In this document: positions 1-8,432 of the stretch, piece after piece | How the letters are laid out: each line of letters opens with the position of its first letter | Numbering within the stretch: position 1 is the stretch's first letter | The notes under the pieces: generated by a model | The model's input: only the letters and a program-made list of their open reading frames with translations | Database searches by the model: none | Told to the model about the DNA's origin: nothing | Assembly: GCF_018324205.1 (NCBI RefSeq) | Contig: NZ_AP023356.1 | Location: forward strand, 8,686,501-8,750,500 | Direction of reading: 5' to 3' | DNA from: Actinoplanes ianthinogenes | GTDB taxonomy: Bacteria > Actinomycetota > Actinomycetes > Mycobacteriales > Micromonosporaceae | DNA length: 64,000 bases | Translations under genes and position numbers: made by a program

Positions 1-95
1 AGATGGACGTCCGGGTCCAGCGGGGCTTGTGGGACGAGGTCGCGGTGGGCGACCGGCTCGTGAAGCCGGAGGGCGGCACCGCGCGCCGCGGCTGA
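1..95 (+). CDS. 3' end of an unidentified gene (partial)
   Basis: The third forward frame is open from the window edge to a TGA at 93-95. It reads as a plausible protein tail containing VQRGLWDEVAVGD and ending TARRG. There is too little to assign a family. The next gene begins 86 bp downstream. The call rests only on codon-like composition and the position of the stop. Confidence 0.3.
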   Translation, partial: MDVRVQRGLWDEVAVGDRLVKPEGGTARRG

Positions 96-181
96 AGAAA
101 AATGCCGGTGGGCGATGTCAAGGTGGGCGCGTCGGCTCCGACCACCTGGCGAGGAAGCGACATCGGCCTGAGGGAGCAGCG

Positions 182-745
182 ATGCGGAAGATCATTTACT
201 GGGTGCACACGTCGGTCGACGGGTTCATCGACGGGCCGGGCGGGGAGTTCGACTGGCCGGTGATGGGCCCGGAGCTGTCGGCCTATTCCGAGGGGCTCAA
301 CGAGCGCGTCGACACGTTGCTCTACGGGCGCCGGGTGTGGGACATGATGGTGGGATTCTGGCCGACCGCCGACGCGGACTCGCCGCACCCGCACACACTC
401 GCCTTCGCCCCGTTCTGGCGGGCCACCCCAAAGATCGTCTTCTCCCGGAGTTATCAGGGCGACGACTGGACCACCCGCGTCATCCGCGACGACCTGGCCG
501 GTGAGGTCGCCGCGCTCAAGGCCGAGCCGGGCAAGGACCTGCTGCTCACCGGCGGTGCCGGCCTCGCCGCCGCGCTGACCGGGCACGGCCTCGTCGATGA
601 GTACCACATCGCCGTGCACCCGGTCGTCCTCGGCGGTGGCCGCAAGCTGTTCACCGAGCCGAAGCAGCGGCTCACTCTGGACACCACCGGGTCCCGCCTG
701 ATCGACGGCAGAGTCGTCGTGACCAGTTATCGACCGCGGCCGTGA
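182..745 (+). CDS. Dihydrofolate reductase-like (RibD C-terminal) protein
   Basis: A 187-residue cytoplasmic protein of the RibD C-terminal/DHFR-like fold. Visible family marks are the N-terminal HTSVDGFIDGPGGEFDW, the NADPH-region motif LYGRRVWDMM, and a C-terminal LLTGGAGLAAAL followed by HPVVLGGGRKLF. Members bind NADPH and reduce pterin- or pyrimidinone-like substrates, but most stand-alone actinobacterial copies have no known substrate. The frame is open further upstream, but ATG 182 is preceded by GGGAGCAGC and begins exactly at the conserved MRKIIYWV, so I chose it. No operon partner is evident. Confidence 0.85.
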   Translation: MRKIIYWVHTSVDGFIDGPGGEFDWPVMGPELSAYSEGLNERVDTLLYGRRVWDMMVGFWPTADADSPHPHTLAFAPFWRATPKIVFSRSYQGDDWTTRVIRDDLAGEVAALKAEPGKDLLLTGGAGLAAALTGHGLVDEYHIAVHPVVLGGGRKLFTEPKQRLTLDTTGSRLIDGRVVVTSYRPRP

Positions 746-902
746 CCACCGCGTCCCGGGTCCGGCATGATCCGCGCATGGATCTTCCGCTACACGACCC
801 GTTGGTCGGGACCCGACATGCGTGCGCCCACGACGAGGAGGCCGGCTCCGAGCGGCTCGGGGACTCGGCCGACCACCTCGACGACGCTCGGCGGCCACGG
901 CC

Positions 903-1379
903 ATGAGCCCAGCGGTCCCACCACTGATTCGAAAGGCCCGATTCGAGGTACGCCCTTGGGACGGTTCCCTCGACCCACCCCGGGAGCTGCTCCCGGTCGT
1001 CGACGGCGTCAGCCTCGTGGACCTCGTCGCCGGTTACGAGAGAGCCGCCGGCTTCGACGTGCCGGGGCAGTATGCCGGGCTCGTCGTCGACTTCTTCCGT
1101 TACGGCGACCTGACCGACTACCTGCTCGGGCGGCCGGAGGGCGGAGACCGGGGCGATCTCGGGGCGATCGCACTGCTCGGCTGCGACTGCGGCGAGTTCG
1201 GCTGCTGGCCGCTGCAAGCGCAGGTGGTCGCCGACGAGGAGCGGGTCACCTGGCGTGGTTTCGTGCAGCCCCACCGCCCGAAACGCGACTACTGGGACTT
1301 CGGCCCGTTCGTCTTCGAACGCCGGCAGTACGAGCAGGCGGTCCGGGACGCTGCCGCGATCCTCGCCGAGCGAGACTAG
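903..1379 (+). CDS. Conserved hypothetical protein
   Basis: A soluble 158-residue protein of unknown function. The frame stays open upstream to 822, but that extension is Arg-rich shadow sequence, so ATG 903 (MSPAVPPLI) is preferred. The recognisable core is acidic and aromatic, with a central LLGCDCGEFGCW cluster carrying three cysteines in nine residues, which could bind metal, then TWRGFVQPHRP and a WDFGPFVF strand. No signal peptide or membrane segment is seen. The stop codon lies inside a 9-bp tandem repeat. I do not recognise a named family. Confidence 0.65.
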   Translation: MSPAVPPLIRKARFEVRPWDGSLDPPRELLPVVDGVSLVDLVAGYERAAGFDVPGQYAGLVVDFFRYGDLTDYLLGRPEGGDRGDLGAIALLGCDCGEFGCWPLQAQVVADEERVTWRGFVQPHRPKRDYWDFGPFVFERRQYEQAVRDAAAILAERD

Positions 1380-1397
1380 CGAGACTAGCGAGACTGA
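1371..1397. repeat. 9-bp tandem repeat spanning a stop codon
   Basis: Three near-perfect copies of CGAGACTAG run end to end; the third ends in TGA-like sequence. The gene at 903-1379 stops at the TAG of the first copy. Because the unit is three codons long, changes in copy number would keep the terminating TAG. Confidence 0.7.
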
Positions 1398-1554
1398 GGT
1401 GCACGGGGGAGCGGGGAGCATCCAGTGCGCAGCTTGGCGCCGGCTGACGTCGACGGGGAGTCCTTGATGACTTCTCGGCCCGGATCGGCGTGGACACTGA
1501 CCCGCTACCACCCGCGATCGCGACGTATCGGCTGCTTGCCGACGGTGCGCGGCG

Positions 1555-2379
1555 GTGGGGAATGGGGTTGCTGGGCGTGACCCTGTGGTGAACGATCCGG
1601 ACGTGGCAGATCAGAAGCAGACTTCGGGATCTCGGCCGACGGTGCTCGTCACCGGGGTGGGGCGCACGGTCGGGATCGGAGCGGGGATCGCGAAGCGGCT
1701 GGCGGCGGACGGGTGGGACATCGCTCTCACCTACTGGACCGCCTATGACGAGCGGATGAGCTGGGGTGCCGAGGGTGGCGCCACCGACGCCATCGTCGCG
1801 GAGCTGACCGGCGCCGGTGCGAAGGTCGCGGCCATCGAGGCGGACCTCACCGATGCCGGGGCGCCGGCGGCGATCTACGACGAGGCGGAGCGGCAGCTCG
1901 GGCCGGTGACCGCGCTGGTGATGTGTCACGCCGAGTCGGTCGACTCGGGGCTGCTCGACACCACGGTGGAGAGTTTCGATCGGCACTTCGCGGTCAACGC
2001 GCGGGCCAGCTGGCTGCTGATCCGCGAGCACGGGCGGCGCTACCGGGGTCCGCGCGGTGACGGGCGGATCGTGGCGCTCACCAGCGATCACACGGTGGGC
2101 AACCTGCCGTACGGGGCCAGCAAGGGCGCACTGGACCGGATCACGATCGCCGCGGCGCACGAGCTGGCCCACCTCGGGATCACCTCGAACGTGATCAATC
2201 CCGGTCCGATCGACACCGGGTGGATGAGCGACAGCTTGCGCGCCGACCTGACCCGGCAGACGCCGCTCGGCCGGCTGGGCACCCCGGGGGACACGGCCGA
2301 CCTGGTGCAGTTCCTCTGCTCACCACAGGGTAAGTGGATCAACGGCCAGCTGCTGCACAGCAACGGCGGGTTCGCCTAG
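1555..2379 (+). CDS. SDR-family oxidoreductase
   Basis: A 274-residue short-chain dehydrogenase/reductase. The Rossmann glycine motif is TGVGRTVGIGAGIA; the catalytic region has the Ser in ALTSDHTVG and the YxxxK motif in YGASKGAL. The C-terminal substrate loop is NPGPIDTGWM and the protein ends NGQLLHSNGGFA, as in FabG-like SDRs. The usual NNAG motif is replaced by VMCHAESV. Start choice is uncertain: GTG 1555 gives about 26 residues before the fold, and GTG 1585 or 1588 would shorten this. Substrate unknown. It converges on the histidine kinase gene with a hairpin between them. Confidence 0.85.
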   Translation: MGNGVAGRDPVVNDPDVADQKQTSGSRPTVLVTGVGRTVGIGAGIAKRLAADGWDIALTYWTAYDERMSWGAEGGATDAIVAELTGAGAKVAAIEADLTDAGAPAAIYDEAERQLGPVTALVMCHAESVDSGLLDTTVESFDRHFAVNARASWLLIREHGRRYRGPRGDGRIVALTSDHTVGNLPYGASKGALDRITIAAAHELAHLGITSNVINPGPIDTGWMSDSLRADLTRQTPLGRLGTPGDTADLVQFLCSPQGKWINGQLLHSNGGFA

Positions 2380-2381
2380 GG

Positions 2382-2415
2382 TGCCTCGTGCGCCGTCATC
2401 CCGGGGCACGAGGCA
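2382..2415. terminator. Hairpin between convergent genes
   Basis: A perfect 10-bp inverted repeat (TGCCTCGTGC / GCACGAGGCA, 14-nt loop) starts 2 bp after the SDR stop and overlaps the last codons of the opposing kinase gene. It probably terminates the SDR transcript; no T-run follows, as is usual in high-GC actinobacteria. Confidence 0.5.
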
Positions 2416-3442
2416 GCGCGAGGGTGAAGGTGCTTCCCCGGCCGGGCCGGGACGACACGATGATCGCGCCCTGCATGCGTTCGGCGAGCAGCCGCGCATA
2501 GTGCAGGCCCAGGCCGGTGCCGGTGGCGGTCGATCCGGGCAGGCGCTGGTAGGGCTCGAAGATCTGGTCGAGCTCGTCGGCGGCGATGCCCGGCCCGGTG
2601 TCGGTGATGTCGACCTCGACCCGTATCGGTTCGACGCGCACCACGACCCCAATCGTGCCGTGGTCGCGGTTGTACTTGACGGCGTTGGACAGCAGGTTGA
2701 TCAGGATCCGGTGAGCGTGCACCGGGTCGGCGCGCACCGACGGCGCCACGTCGGTGTCGGTCCGCACGCAGACGTCGAGGTGCCGCTTCTCGGCGAGCGG
2801 GCGAATGGTCACGATCGCGGCGCGGACCGCCTCGGCGAGGTCGATCACGGTGGTGCGGTCCGGCAGGTGGCCGGCCTCGGCGCGGCTCTGCTCGAGCAGC
2901 TCGTTGACCAGGTCGAGCATGCGCTGGCCGCCGTTGGCGATGCGGTCGAGCAGCGTGCCCTGCTCGGGCTCGAGTCCCTCGTCCGCCAGCAACTCGGCGT
3001 ACGCCAGCACCGACTGCAACGGGGTGCGCAGCTCGTGGCTGATGTGGGCGACATGCTCGCGCATCAGACGCCGTTCGTCGCAGACCTGCTGGTGCCGGCC
3101 CGCCAGGCTGGTGATGCGGTCGAGCAGTTCGCGCTGCGGGACCGGCACGGTGACGATCTCGTCGGCCGCGTCCACGACCCGCGCCGGGAGGACCGGGCGC
3201 TCACCGGCCCGGGTGAGCACCATGATCGGCGGGCGGCTGCCGGTCTCGTCGTCGGGATGCGGCCGGTCCGCCGCGGCGAGTGCTTCGAGCAGTGACCGGG
3301 GTTCGGCGAGCAGCAGATCGACCGACGTGTCGGTGATCCCGGCGGACGGCACGACCTCGACGTCGAGGTCGTGGTGGCGGAGAGCCGCTTCGATCAGGTC
3401 ACGGTTGCGTCCGGCGGGCAGGAGCAGGCCGATCCGGCTCAC
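2396..3442 (-). CDS. Sensor histidine kinase (KaiC-linked)
   Basis: A 348-residue soluble histidine kinase. Residues 1-110 look like a degenerate receiver or sensing region (MSRIGLLLPAGR, VDLLLAEP) without a clear phospho-acceptor. The HisKA H-box has His136 in HISHELRTP. The ATPase domain shows the N-box NLLSNAVKYN (near 253), the G1 box DTGPGIA (281-287) and the G2 box GTGLGL (308-313). The start is GTG 3442, preceded by AGGAGG at 4-nt spacing. It lies 27 bp after the KaiC-like gene on the same strand, so the two are probably cotranscribed and act together. No response regulator gene is adjacent; the output partner must be elsewhere. Confidence 0.9.
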   Translation of the reverse strand: MSRIGLLLPAGRNRDLIEAALRHHDLDVEVVPSAGITDTSVDLLLAEPRSLLEALAAADRPHPDDETGSRPPIMVLTRAGERPVLPARVVDAADEIVTVPVPQRELLDRITSLAGRHQQVCDERRLMREHVAHISHELRTPLQSVLAYAELLADEGLEPEQGTLLDRIANGGQRMLDLVNELLEQSRAEAGHLPDRTTVIDLAEAVRAAIVTIRPLAEKRHLDVCVRTDTDVAPSVRADPVHAHRILINLLSNAVKYNRDHGTIGVVVRVEPIRVEVDITDTGPGIAADELDQIFEPYQRLPGSTATGTGLGLHYARLLAERMQGAIIVSSRPGRGSTFTLALPRAPG

Positions 3443-3469
3443 CGATCCTCCTAGCTGTTAGCACGGCGG

Positions 3470-4900
3470 TCACTCCAGCAGGGTGGGCGTTCCCTGGAGG
3501 ATCCCGCGCATGTTGGTCAGGGCGCCGCCCACCTTGACGCCGTACCGGGTGATCTCGAATTCCCGCATGGTCTTCTCGAAGTCGCTCATCCGCTTCTTCA
3601 GTACGCCCATGACCTTGCGCAACTCGCCCCGGATCTCGATGTACCGCAGGTAGACGATGTTGTCGGCGAGATAGCTGATCTCGTTGTCGGTGGCGCGGAA
3701 GTCCCCCGTGATGTTGGTCGTCTCGTTGATCAGAATGGTGGTGACACCCATGTTGCGCAGGTACTTGGTCAGGGCGTGCAGATAGGTCTCCGGCTGGTCC
3801 TCGCGCATGCACATCCCGAAGCCGGAGATGCTGTCGATCATGACGATCCGAGCCTCGGCCCGTTCCACCTCGTCCCGCACCATGTGGCCGAACTGGTCGG
3901 CGGTGTAGCGCAGCGGCTCGATCGGCACCAGCGACAGCGTGCCGGTGGCCATCATCCGGGCGATCGGGATGTTGACCAGTTGCGAGCGATGCGCCAGCAC
4001 GTCGGCGCCCTCCTCGAAGGTGTAGATGACCGAGCGCTCGCCTCGCCCGGCCGCCTCCTTCATGAATTGCAGGCCGAGCGTGGTCTTTCCCACCCCGCTG
4101 GGTCCCGAGATGATGCTGACGGTGCCTCGTTCGATGCCACCGGCCATCAGCTCGTCGATCTCGGGCACGCCCGAGGAGATCGTCTCGGCGACGAACGGTT
4201 TGCCGTGGTCCTGCGGCGTCAGGCGGGGATAGACGTGCATGCCGTCCGCGCCGATGCTCAGGCTGTGGCTGCCTCCGGCGAACGCCGATCCGCGGAACTT
4301 CGACACCATGACCGTGCGCAAGCCACCGCGGTTGTCCATGTGAATGACGCCGTCGGACATGAACTGAAGATCCGCGTCGTGGTCGGCGTCCTGGCTCTCC
4401 GAGACGAACAGGACCGTCGCGCCGGCCGAGACGAGATAGCGCAACAGCGACAGCGCCTGCTTGCGGAAATGGGTCTTGTCCACCGACAGGTAGCGCATCT
4501 GGGTCATCGCGTCGAGGAACACCCTGGTGGGCTGGGTGCGCCGGACGGCCTCGACGATCGCCTGGGTGGTGGGTTCCAGGTCGACCTCGGCCGGGTGGAA
4601 GACGTCGTAGGACTGGCCGTCCGCGAACAGGGTGCCGGACGGGGCCAGGTCGACGAAGTCCACGCCGGTGACGTCCAGCCCTATCGACGCGGCGTTGACC
4701 CGCACCTCGTCCTCGGGCTCACCCTGGTTGATGAACAGGGTCGGTTCGCCCGCCGCCACACCCGCAGTGAGGAAGTGCAGGCCGACCGTCGTCTTGCCGC
4801 TACCCGGCCCGCCGCGCACCAGATATGCCCGCCGCTGAAGGAGGCCGCCATGAAGGATCTCGTCCAGTCCCCCGATGCCGGTACCCAACCGGTCAAGCAC
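3470..4900 (-). CDS. KaiC-like double-domain RecA ATPase
   Basis: A 476-residue tandem KaiC/RecA ATPase. Domain 1 has Walker A GGPGSGKTT (about 30-38) and Walker B around VFLDAMTQM; domain 2 has GPSGVGKTT, the FEE catalytic pair in YTFEEGAD, and RIVMIDSISG. The C-terminal YIEIRGELRKV matches the cyanobacterial KaiC YVEIRGE motif. In the region equivalent to the KaiC phosphosites it reads ATDNEISY: positions matching T426 and S431 are conserved, but T432 is Tyr (about residue 410). GTG 4900, preceded by AGGGAG, is a better start than the upstream ATG at 4945. It is first in a two-gene unit with the histidine kinase. No kaiA or kaiB is nearby, so a clock role is not implied; a signalling ATPase is more likely. 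Confidence 0.9.
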   Translation of the reverse strand: MLDRLGTGIGGLDEILHGGLLQRRAYLVRGGPGSGKTTVGLHFLTAGVAAGEPTLFINQGEPEDEVRVNAASIGLDVTGVDFVDLAPSGTLFADGQSYDVFHPAEVDLEPTTQAIVEAVRRTQPTRVFLDAMTQMRYLSVDKTHFRKQALSLLRYLVSAGATVLFVSESQDADHDADLQFMSDGVIHMDNRGGLRTVMVSKFRGSAFAGGSHSLSIGADGMHVYPRLTPQDHGKPFVAETISSGVPEIDELMAGGIERGTVSIISGPSGVGKTTLGLQFMKEAAGRGERSVIYTFEEGADVLAHRSQLVNIPIARMMATGTLSLVPIEPLRYTADQFGHMVRDEVERAEARIVMIDSISGFGMCMREDQPETYLHALTKYLRNMGVTTILINETTNITGDFRATDNEISYLADNIVYLRYIEIRGELRKVMGVLKKRMSDFEKTMREFEITRYGVKVGGALTNMRGILQGTPTLLE

Positions 4901-5019
4901 TGATGACTCCCTACAACCGCCTGATATCGCCCCTAACCATGGCATAAGCGTGCCGACCGCATGGGCGAACGGTGATCCGGGCGGCCTCGGCGGTCCGCCG
5001 CTCGCCTAGCGTGTCGCGC

Positions 5020-5275
5020 GTGGGAACCCCGGGGATCAGCTATCGCCCGCGGAGTGGGAGGCCGCCCGCTGGGACCCCGAGTGGCACCTGCCGGAATACC
5101 ACCGGACCGGAAGCTCCGGCGCGCGCCGGGGGCGGGAGCAGCCGAGGTCCGGTTCGCCGACGCCTACCCGCATCTGGTGCAGCTGGCCTCCGGCGAGGTC
5201 GCCTACGGCTTCGCGACCGGACGGGCCCTGGGCCGCAGCGCACTGTGGGACGGGCTCGGCCCGCGCGGTCGCTGA
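5020..5275 (+). pseudogene. Frameshifted remnant of an unidentified gene
   Basis: Within the 475-bp gap between KaiC and the MMPL gene, two stretches read like protein but in different frames. One is DQLSPAEWEAARWDPEWH (about 5034-5085). The other, in another frame, contains EVRFADAYPHLVQLASGEVA followed by FATGRALGRSALWDGL (from about 5144), ending at TGA 5275. No single frame joins them and there is no good ribosome binding site. A small decayed gene is the simplest reading, but the family is unknown and chance coding-like sequence is possible at this GC content. Apart from this and the hairpin at 5298 I see nothing else in the gap. Confidence 0.3.
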
Positions 5276-5297
5276 CCGCTGCCGGTCACGGTCAGGA

Positions 5298-5345
5298 CGA
5301 TTGACGGTACGCCCTGAGCGCGTGCTCCGGGCGTACCGTCAATCG
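5298..5345. terminator. Perfect long hairpin, dispersed-repeat copy A
   Basis: A perfect 17-bp inverted repeat has arms CGATTGACGGTACGCCC (5298-5314) and its complement (5329-5345). The loop can itself pair (GAGC/GCTC). It lies just beyond the 3' end of the MMPL gene and probably ends that transcript. Its GACGGTACGCCC core recurs in other gaps of this window (29.5 and 54.7 kb). Confidence 0.75.
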
Positions 5346-5375
5346 TGTTTGCTCGTGACCGGCAGCGGACCTGGG

Positions 5376-7508
5376 CTAACCGGCGATCGTCGCCTCGGTC
5401 CGGCGGCGGTCGATGTCGCCGTGGCCGGGCCACCAGGCGGCGTGCCCGATCAGCGCGGTCAGTGACGGCACCAGGAACATCGACATCACGAACGCGGCCA
5501 GCAGGATGCCGGTCGCCACCGAGAAGCCGATCTGCTGGAGGAACGACACCGGGGCCAGGGCCAGCACCGCGAACGTGCCGGCCAGGATCACGCCGGCCGC
5601 GGCGACCGACGGGCCGCCGTGCTGGACCGCGAGGGCGGCGGCGTCGCGCGGCTCGTTGCCGGCCCGGGCCTCCTCGCGCAGCCGGGCGATCATCAGGATG
5701 TTGTAGTCGGTGCCGATCGCGAGGACGAACAGGTACAGCACGATCGGCAGCTGGAAGGTCACTCCGGGACGGCCGGCGGCGCCCTGGAACAGGTAGACGG
5801 CGGCGCCGAGGGTGGCGGCGAAGTTCAGCAGCACCGCCAGGACCAGGTAGATCGGCGCGACGACGCTGCGCAGCAGCAGGCCCAGGATGATCGCGATGAG
5901 CAGCGCGGCGACCGGCAGGATCACCGACAGGTCGCGGTTGTTCGCCGAGTTGATGTCCGCGAACAGCGCGGTGGTGCCGCCGACCACCACCCTGGTGCCG
6001 GGCGGCGCGATGCTGTGCAGGTCGTCGCGCAAATGATCGTGGACCAGGGTGATCGCCTCGTTGGACGCCGGGTTCACGCTGAGCAGCAGGCCGACCCGGG
6101 CGACCGTGCCGCCGGCGCCCGGCGCCGGCGGCTGCACCCCGCCGACGCCGTTCACCTTGGCGGCGGCCGCGGCGAACCCGGCGAGCTGCGACTCGGTCAA
6201 TTTGCTGCCGTCGGTGGTGGTCAGGTAGGCCTCGGTCGGGTCGAGCGCGCCCTGCGGGAAGCCGCGCTCCAGGTCGGCCGCGGCCTTCGCGGACTCGGTG
6301 GTGCTCGGGAAGCCGGCCGCGAAGTCGTAGTCCGCCTTGAACACCAGCACGCCGCTGGCCAGCGCGACCAGCACCAGGCCGGAGATCGCCGCGGCGACCG
6401 CCGGACGGCGGCCGAGTGCCGCGCCGATCCGGGCGAACCGGGTGCCCTTCGGCTCCCGCTTCCACGCCTTCGACGGCCAGAAGGTGGCCGGCCCGATCAG
6501 GCTGACCAGGGCCGGGATCAGGGTGAGGCCGGTGACCAGCATGACGAAGACGGCGATCGCCAGGGCCGGGCCGAGCGAGCCGAACCCGCCGAAGCTGGCC
6601 AGCAGCAGCACCAGGAAGGCGACGATCACCGCGGCCGCCGCCGACGTGATCACCTCGCCGACCCGGGCGACGGCCTCGGCCATCGCGGTCTTCTTGTCGA
6701 CCCCGGCGCGCAGCCGCTCGCGGTAACGGAACAGCAGGAAGAGCAGGTAGTCGGTGCCGATGCCGTAGAGCACGATCAGCAGCAGTGTCTGGAGGCTCTG
6801 GTCGACGTTGAAGCCGAACGCCTCACCGGCGGCCGCGATCAGGTTCGACGACACCTGCATGACCACGCTGATCACCACGATCGGCAGCAGCGCCGCGATC
6901 GGGCTCCGGAAAATGATCAGGATCAAGACGATGATCAGTACGAACGTGGCCGTCCCGACCACGGTGAACGCGGTGGTGAACGTGTCGTTGTTGTCGACGA
7001 TCTGGGCCACCTGCCCGGCCACCCCGGCGCTCAGCGCGGTGCCCGCCAGCTGCATCTTGATCACGTCACGGGTCTGTTTCACCGCGTTCAGCTGGCCCTC
7101 GGCGTCGGTGGCCGCCGCGGTGACCGGGATCGAGATCAGCTGCACCAGCTTGTTCGGCGCGACCGCCTGCGGGCCGGTCAGCGGCTGCCCGATCCCGGCG
7201 ATGTGCGTGTCGCCGATCGCTGCCGCCAGCGCCCCCGCCTTCGCCTGATCGTCGGCGGTCAGCGCGGCGCCGTCGGTGCGTTTCACCACCACGACCGCGG
7301 TGGAGGTGGCCTGCTCCGGGAACGCCTTCTTGGCCAGGTCGATGGCCTGCACCGACTCGTAGCTGTCCGGCAGGAAACTGCCCTGGTCCCCGCTGGTGAT
7401 CTCGGAGAGGCTGGGCAGCAGGCCGATGATCAGGCCGGCGGCGATCAGCCAGCCCCCGATCACCCACCACGCTCGGCGTACGACGAACCTTCCCCATCTG
7501 TCGAACAT
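5376..7508 (-). CDS. MMPL/RND-family membrane exporter
   Basis: A 710-residue inner-membrane transporter of the MMPL branch of the RND superfamily. It starts MFDRWGRFVVRRAWWVIGGW, with a first membrane helix, then an extracytoplasmic loop (about 40-180), a block of helices, a second extracytoplasmic loop (about 380-520) and a second helix block. Each half carries the hallmark GTDY motif: GTDYLLFLLFRYRE and GTDYNILMIARLRE. Family members use the proton gradient to export lipids, siderophores or drugs. No lipid or polyketide gene is adjacent, so the substrate is unknown. It is a monocistronic-looking gene; the hairpin at 5298 lies just past the stop. Confidence 0.92.
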   Translation of the reverse strand: MFDRWGRFVVRRAWWVIGGWLIAAGLIIGLLPSLSEITSGDQGSFLPDSYESVQAIDLAKKAFPEQATSTAVVVVKRTDGAALTADDQAKAGALAAAIGDTHIAGIGQPLTGPQAVAPNKLVQLISIPVTAAATDAEGQLNAVKQTRDVIKMQLAGTALSAGVAGQVAQIVDNNDTFTTAFTVVGTATFVLIIVLILIIFRSPIAALLPIVVISVVMQVSSNLIAAAGEAFGFNVDQSLQTLLLIVLYGIGTDYLLFLLFRYRERLRAGVDKKTAMAEAVARVGEVITSAAAAVIVAFLVLLLASFGGFGSLGPALAIAVFVMLVTGLTLIPALVSLIGPATFWPSKAWKREPKGTRFARIGAALGRRPAVAAAISGLVLVALASGVLVFKADYDFAAGFPSTTESAKAAADLERGFPQGALDPTEAYLTTTDGSKLTESQLAGFAAAAAKVNGVGGVQPPAPGAGGTVARVGLLLSVNPASNEAITLVHDHLRDDLHSIAPPGTRVVVGGTTALFADINSANNRDLSVILPVAALLIAIILGLLLRSVVAPIYLVLAVLLNFAATLGAAVYLFQGAAGRPGVTFQLPIVLYLFVLAIGTDYNILMIARLREEARAGNEPRDAAALAVQHGGPSVAAAGVILAGTFAVLALAPVSFLQQIGFSVATGILLAAFVMSMFLVPSLTALIGHAAWWPGHGDIDRRRTEATIAG

Positions 7509-7571
7509 TCAAGACCCCCGATATCCGCAAAGAGCTATGTCAGCACATCGAGCGAAGGTGAGCCATCGGTT

Positions 7572-8420
7572 TCAGGAGCGGCGGATCGTGATGTCGCCGT
7601 ACGAGGTCCGGCCACGCACTTCGACGGTCTCGACGCCGGGCTGCGGGCGGGTGGTGGTCTGGAGCAGGTTGTGGACGTACCCGTAACTGGTGTTGATCTC
7701 CAAGTAGGCGGCGCTGCCGTCGGCGACGCCGATGTCCAAATCGCCGCTGGCAGTGCTGACCGTGACCGCGCCGCGGACCACCTCGCCGAGCCGGATGCTG
7801 CCGTTCGACGACTTCGCGTCGACGCCGGCCCCGGCCCGGTCGATCCGGATGTCGCCGTTGGCCGCGCGCACCCGCACGTCCCGGCCGACCCCGTCGATCG
7901 TCGTGTTGCCGTTCGAGTTCTTCACCACGGCCGGGCCGTCCACCTCGCCCAACTCGATCCGGCCGGTGCCGGTGGAGATGTCGGCCTCACCGGAGACCAG
8001 CCCGGCGCTGATGTGCCCGGCGCCGGTGTGCAGGTACGCCGGGCCGGTGCTCTCCACGATGACGTCGCCGGCCGCCGACGTGAACCGGCACCCACCGAGC
8101 CGACCGGCGCCTCGGATGTCACCGGCCTGCGTGCCGGCGACCACCCCGGAACCGCTCGGCAGCTCGATCGACACCTCGATCGAGCGCGTCTTGCGGGACA
8201 GGTCGAAGAGGCGTTTCGGCCCGGTCACCCGCAGGACGGGGAACGCGTAGTGGACCTGCGCCTGCCGGGCCGCCTCCACGTCCGACTCGTCGGCGGGGTC
8301 GCTCGGGCGGACCTCGACGACGGTGTCGGTGCGGTCGGAGGCGGTGATCCGGACGTTGCCGACCGTTATCTCGACGGTGGCCGAGATCGGTTTCGGAGTC
8401 TCGAAAGTAGGCATGGTCAT
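7572..8420 (-). CDS. DUF4097 beta-strand repeat protein
   Basis: A 282-residue protein built of short beta-strand repeats, typical of the DUF4097 (adhesin-like) family. Repeated GDI/GSI turns are visible: AGDIRGAG, AAGDVIVES, TGRIELGE, NGNTTIDG, NGDIRIDR, NGSIRLGE, SGDLDIGV, YGDITIRR. There is no signal peptide or membrane helix, so it is probably cytoplasmic, unlike many family members. It starts 12 bp after the ribbon-helix-helix gene on the same strand; this pairing recurs in actinomycetes. Function is unknown; a structural or partner role for the RHH protein is plausible. Confidence 0.85.
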   Translation of the reverse strand: MTMPTFETPKPISATVEITVGNVRITASDRTDTVVEVRPSDPADESDVEAARQAQVHYAFPVLRVTGPKRLFDLSRKTRSIEVSIELPSGSGVVAGTQAGDIRGAGRLGGCRFTSAAGDVIVESTGPAYLHTGAGHISAGLVSGEADISTGTGRIELGEVDGPAVVKNSNGNTTIDGVGRDVRVRAANGDIRIDRAGAGVDAKSSNGSIRLGEVVRGAVTVSTASGDLDIGVADGSAAYLEINTSYGYVHNLLQTTTRPQPGVETVEVRGRTSYGDITIRRS

Positions 8421-8432
8421 CCCCGTTGTCAG

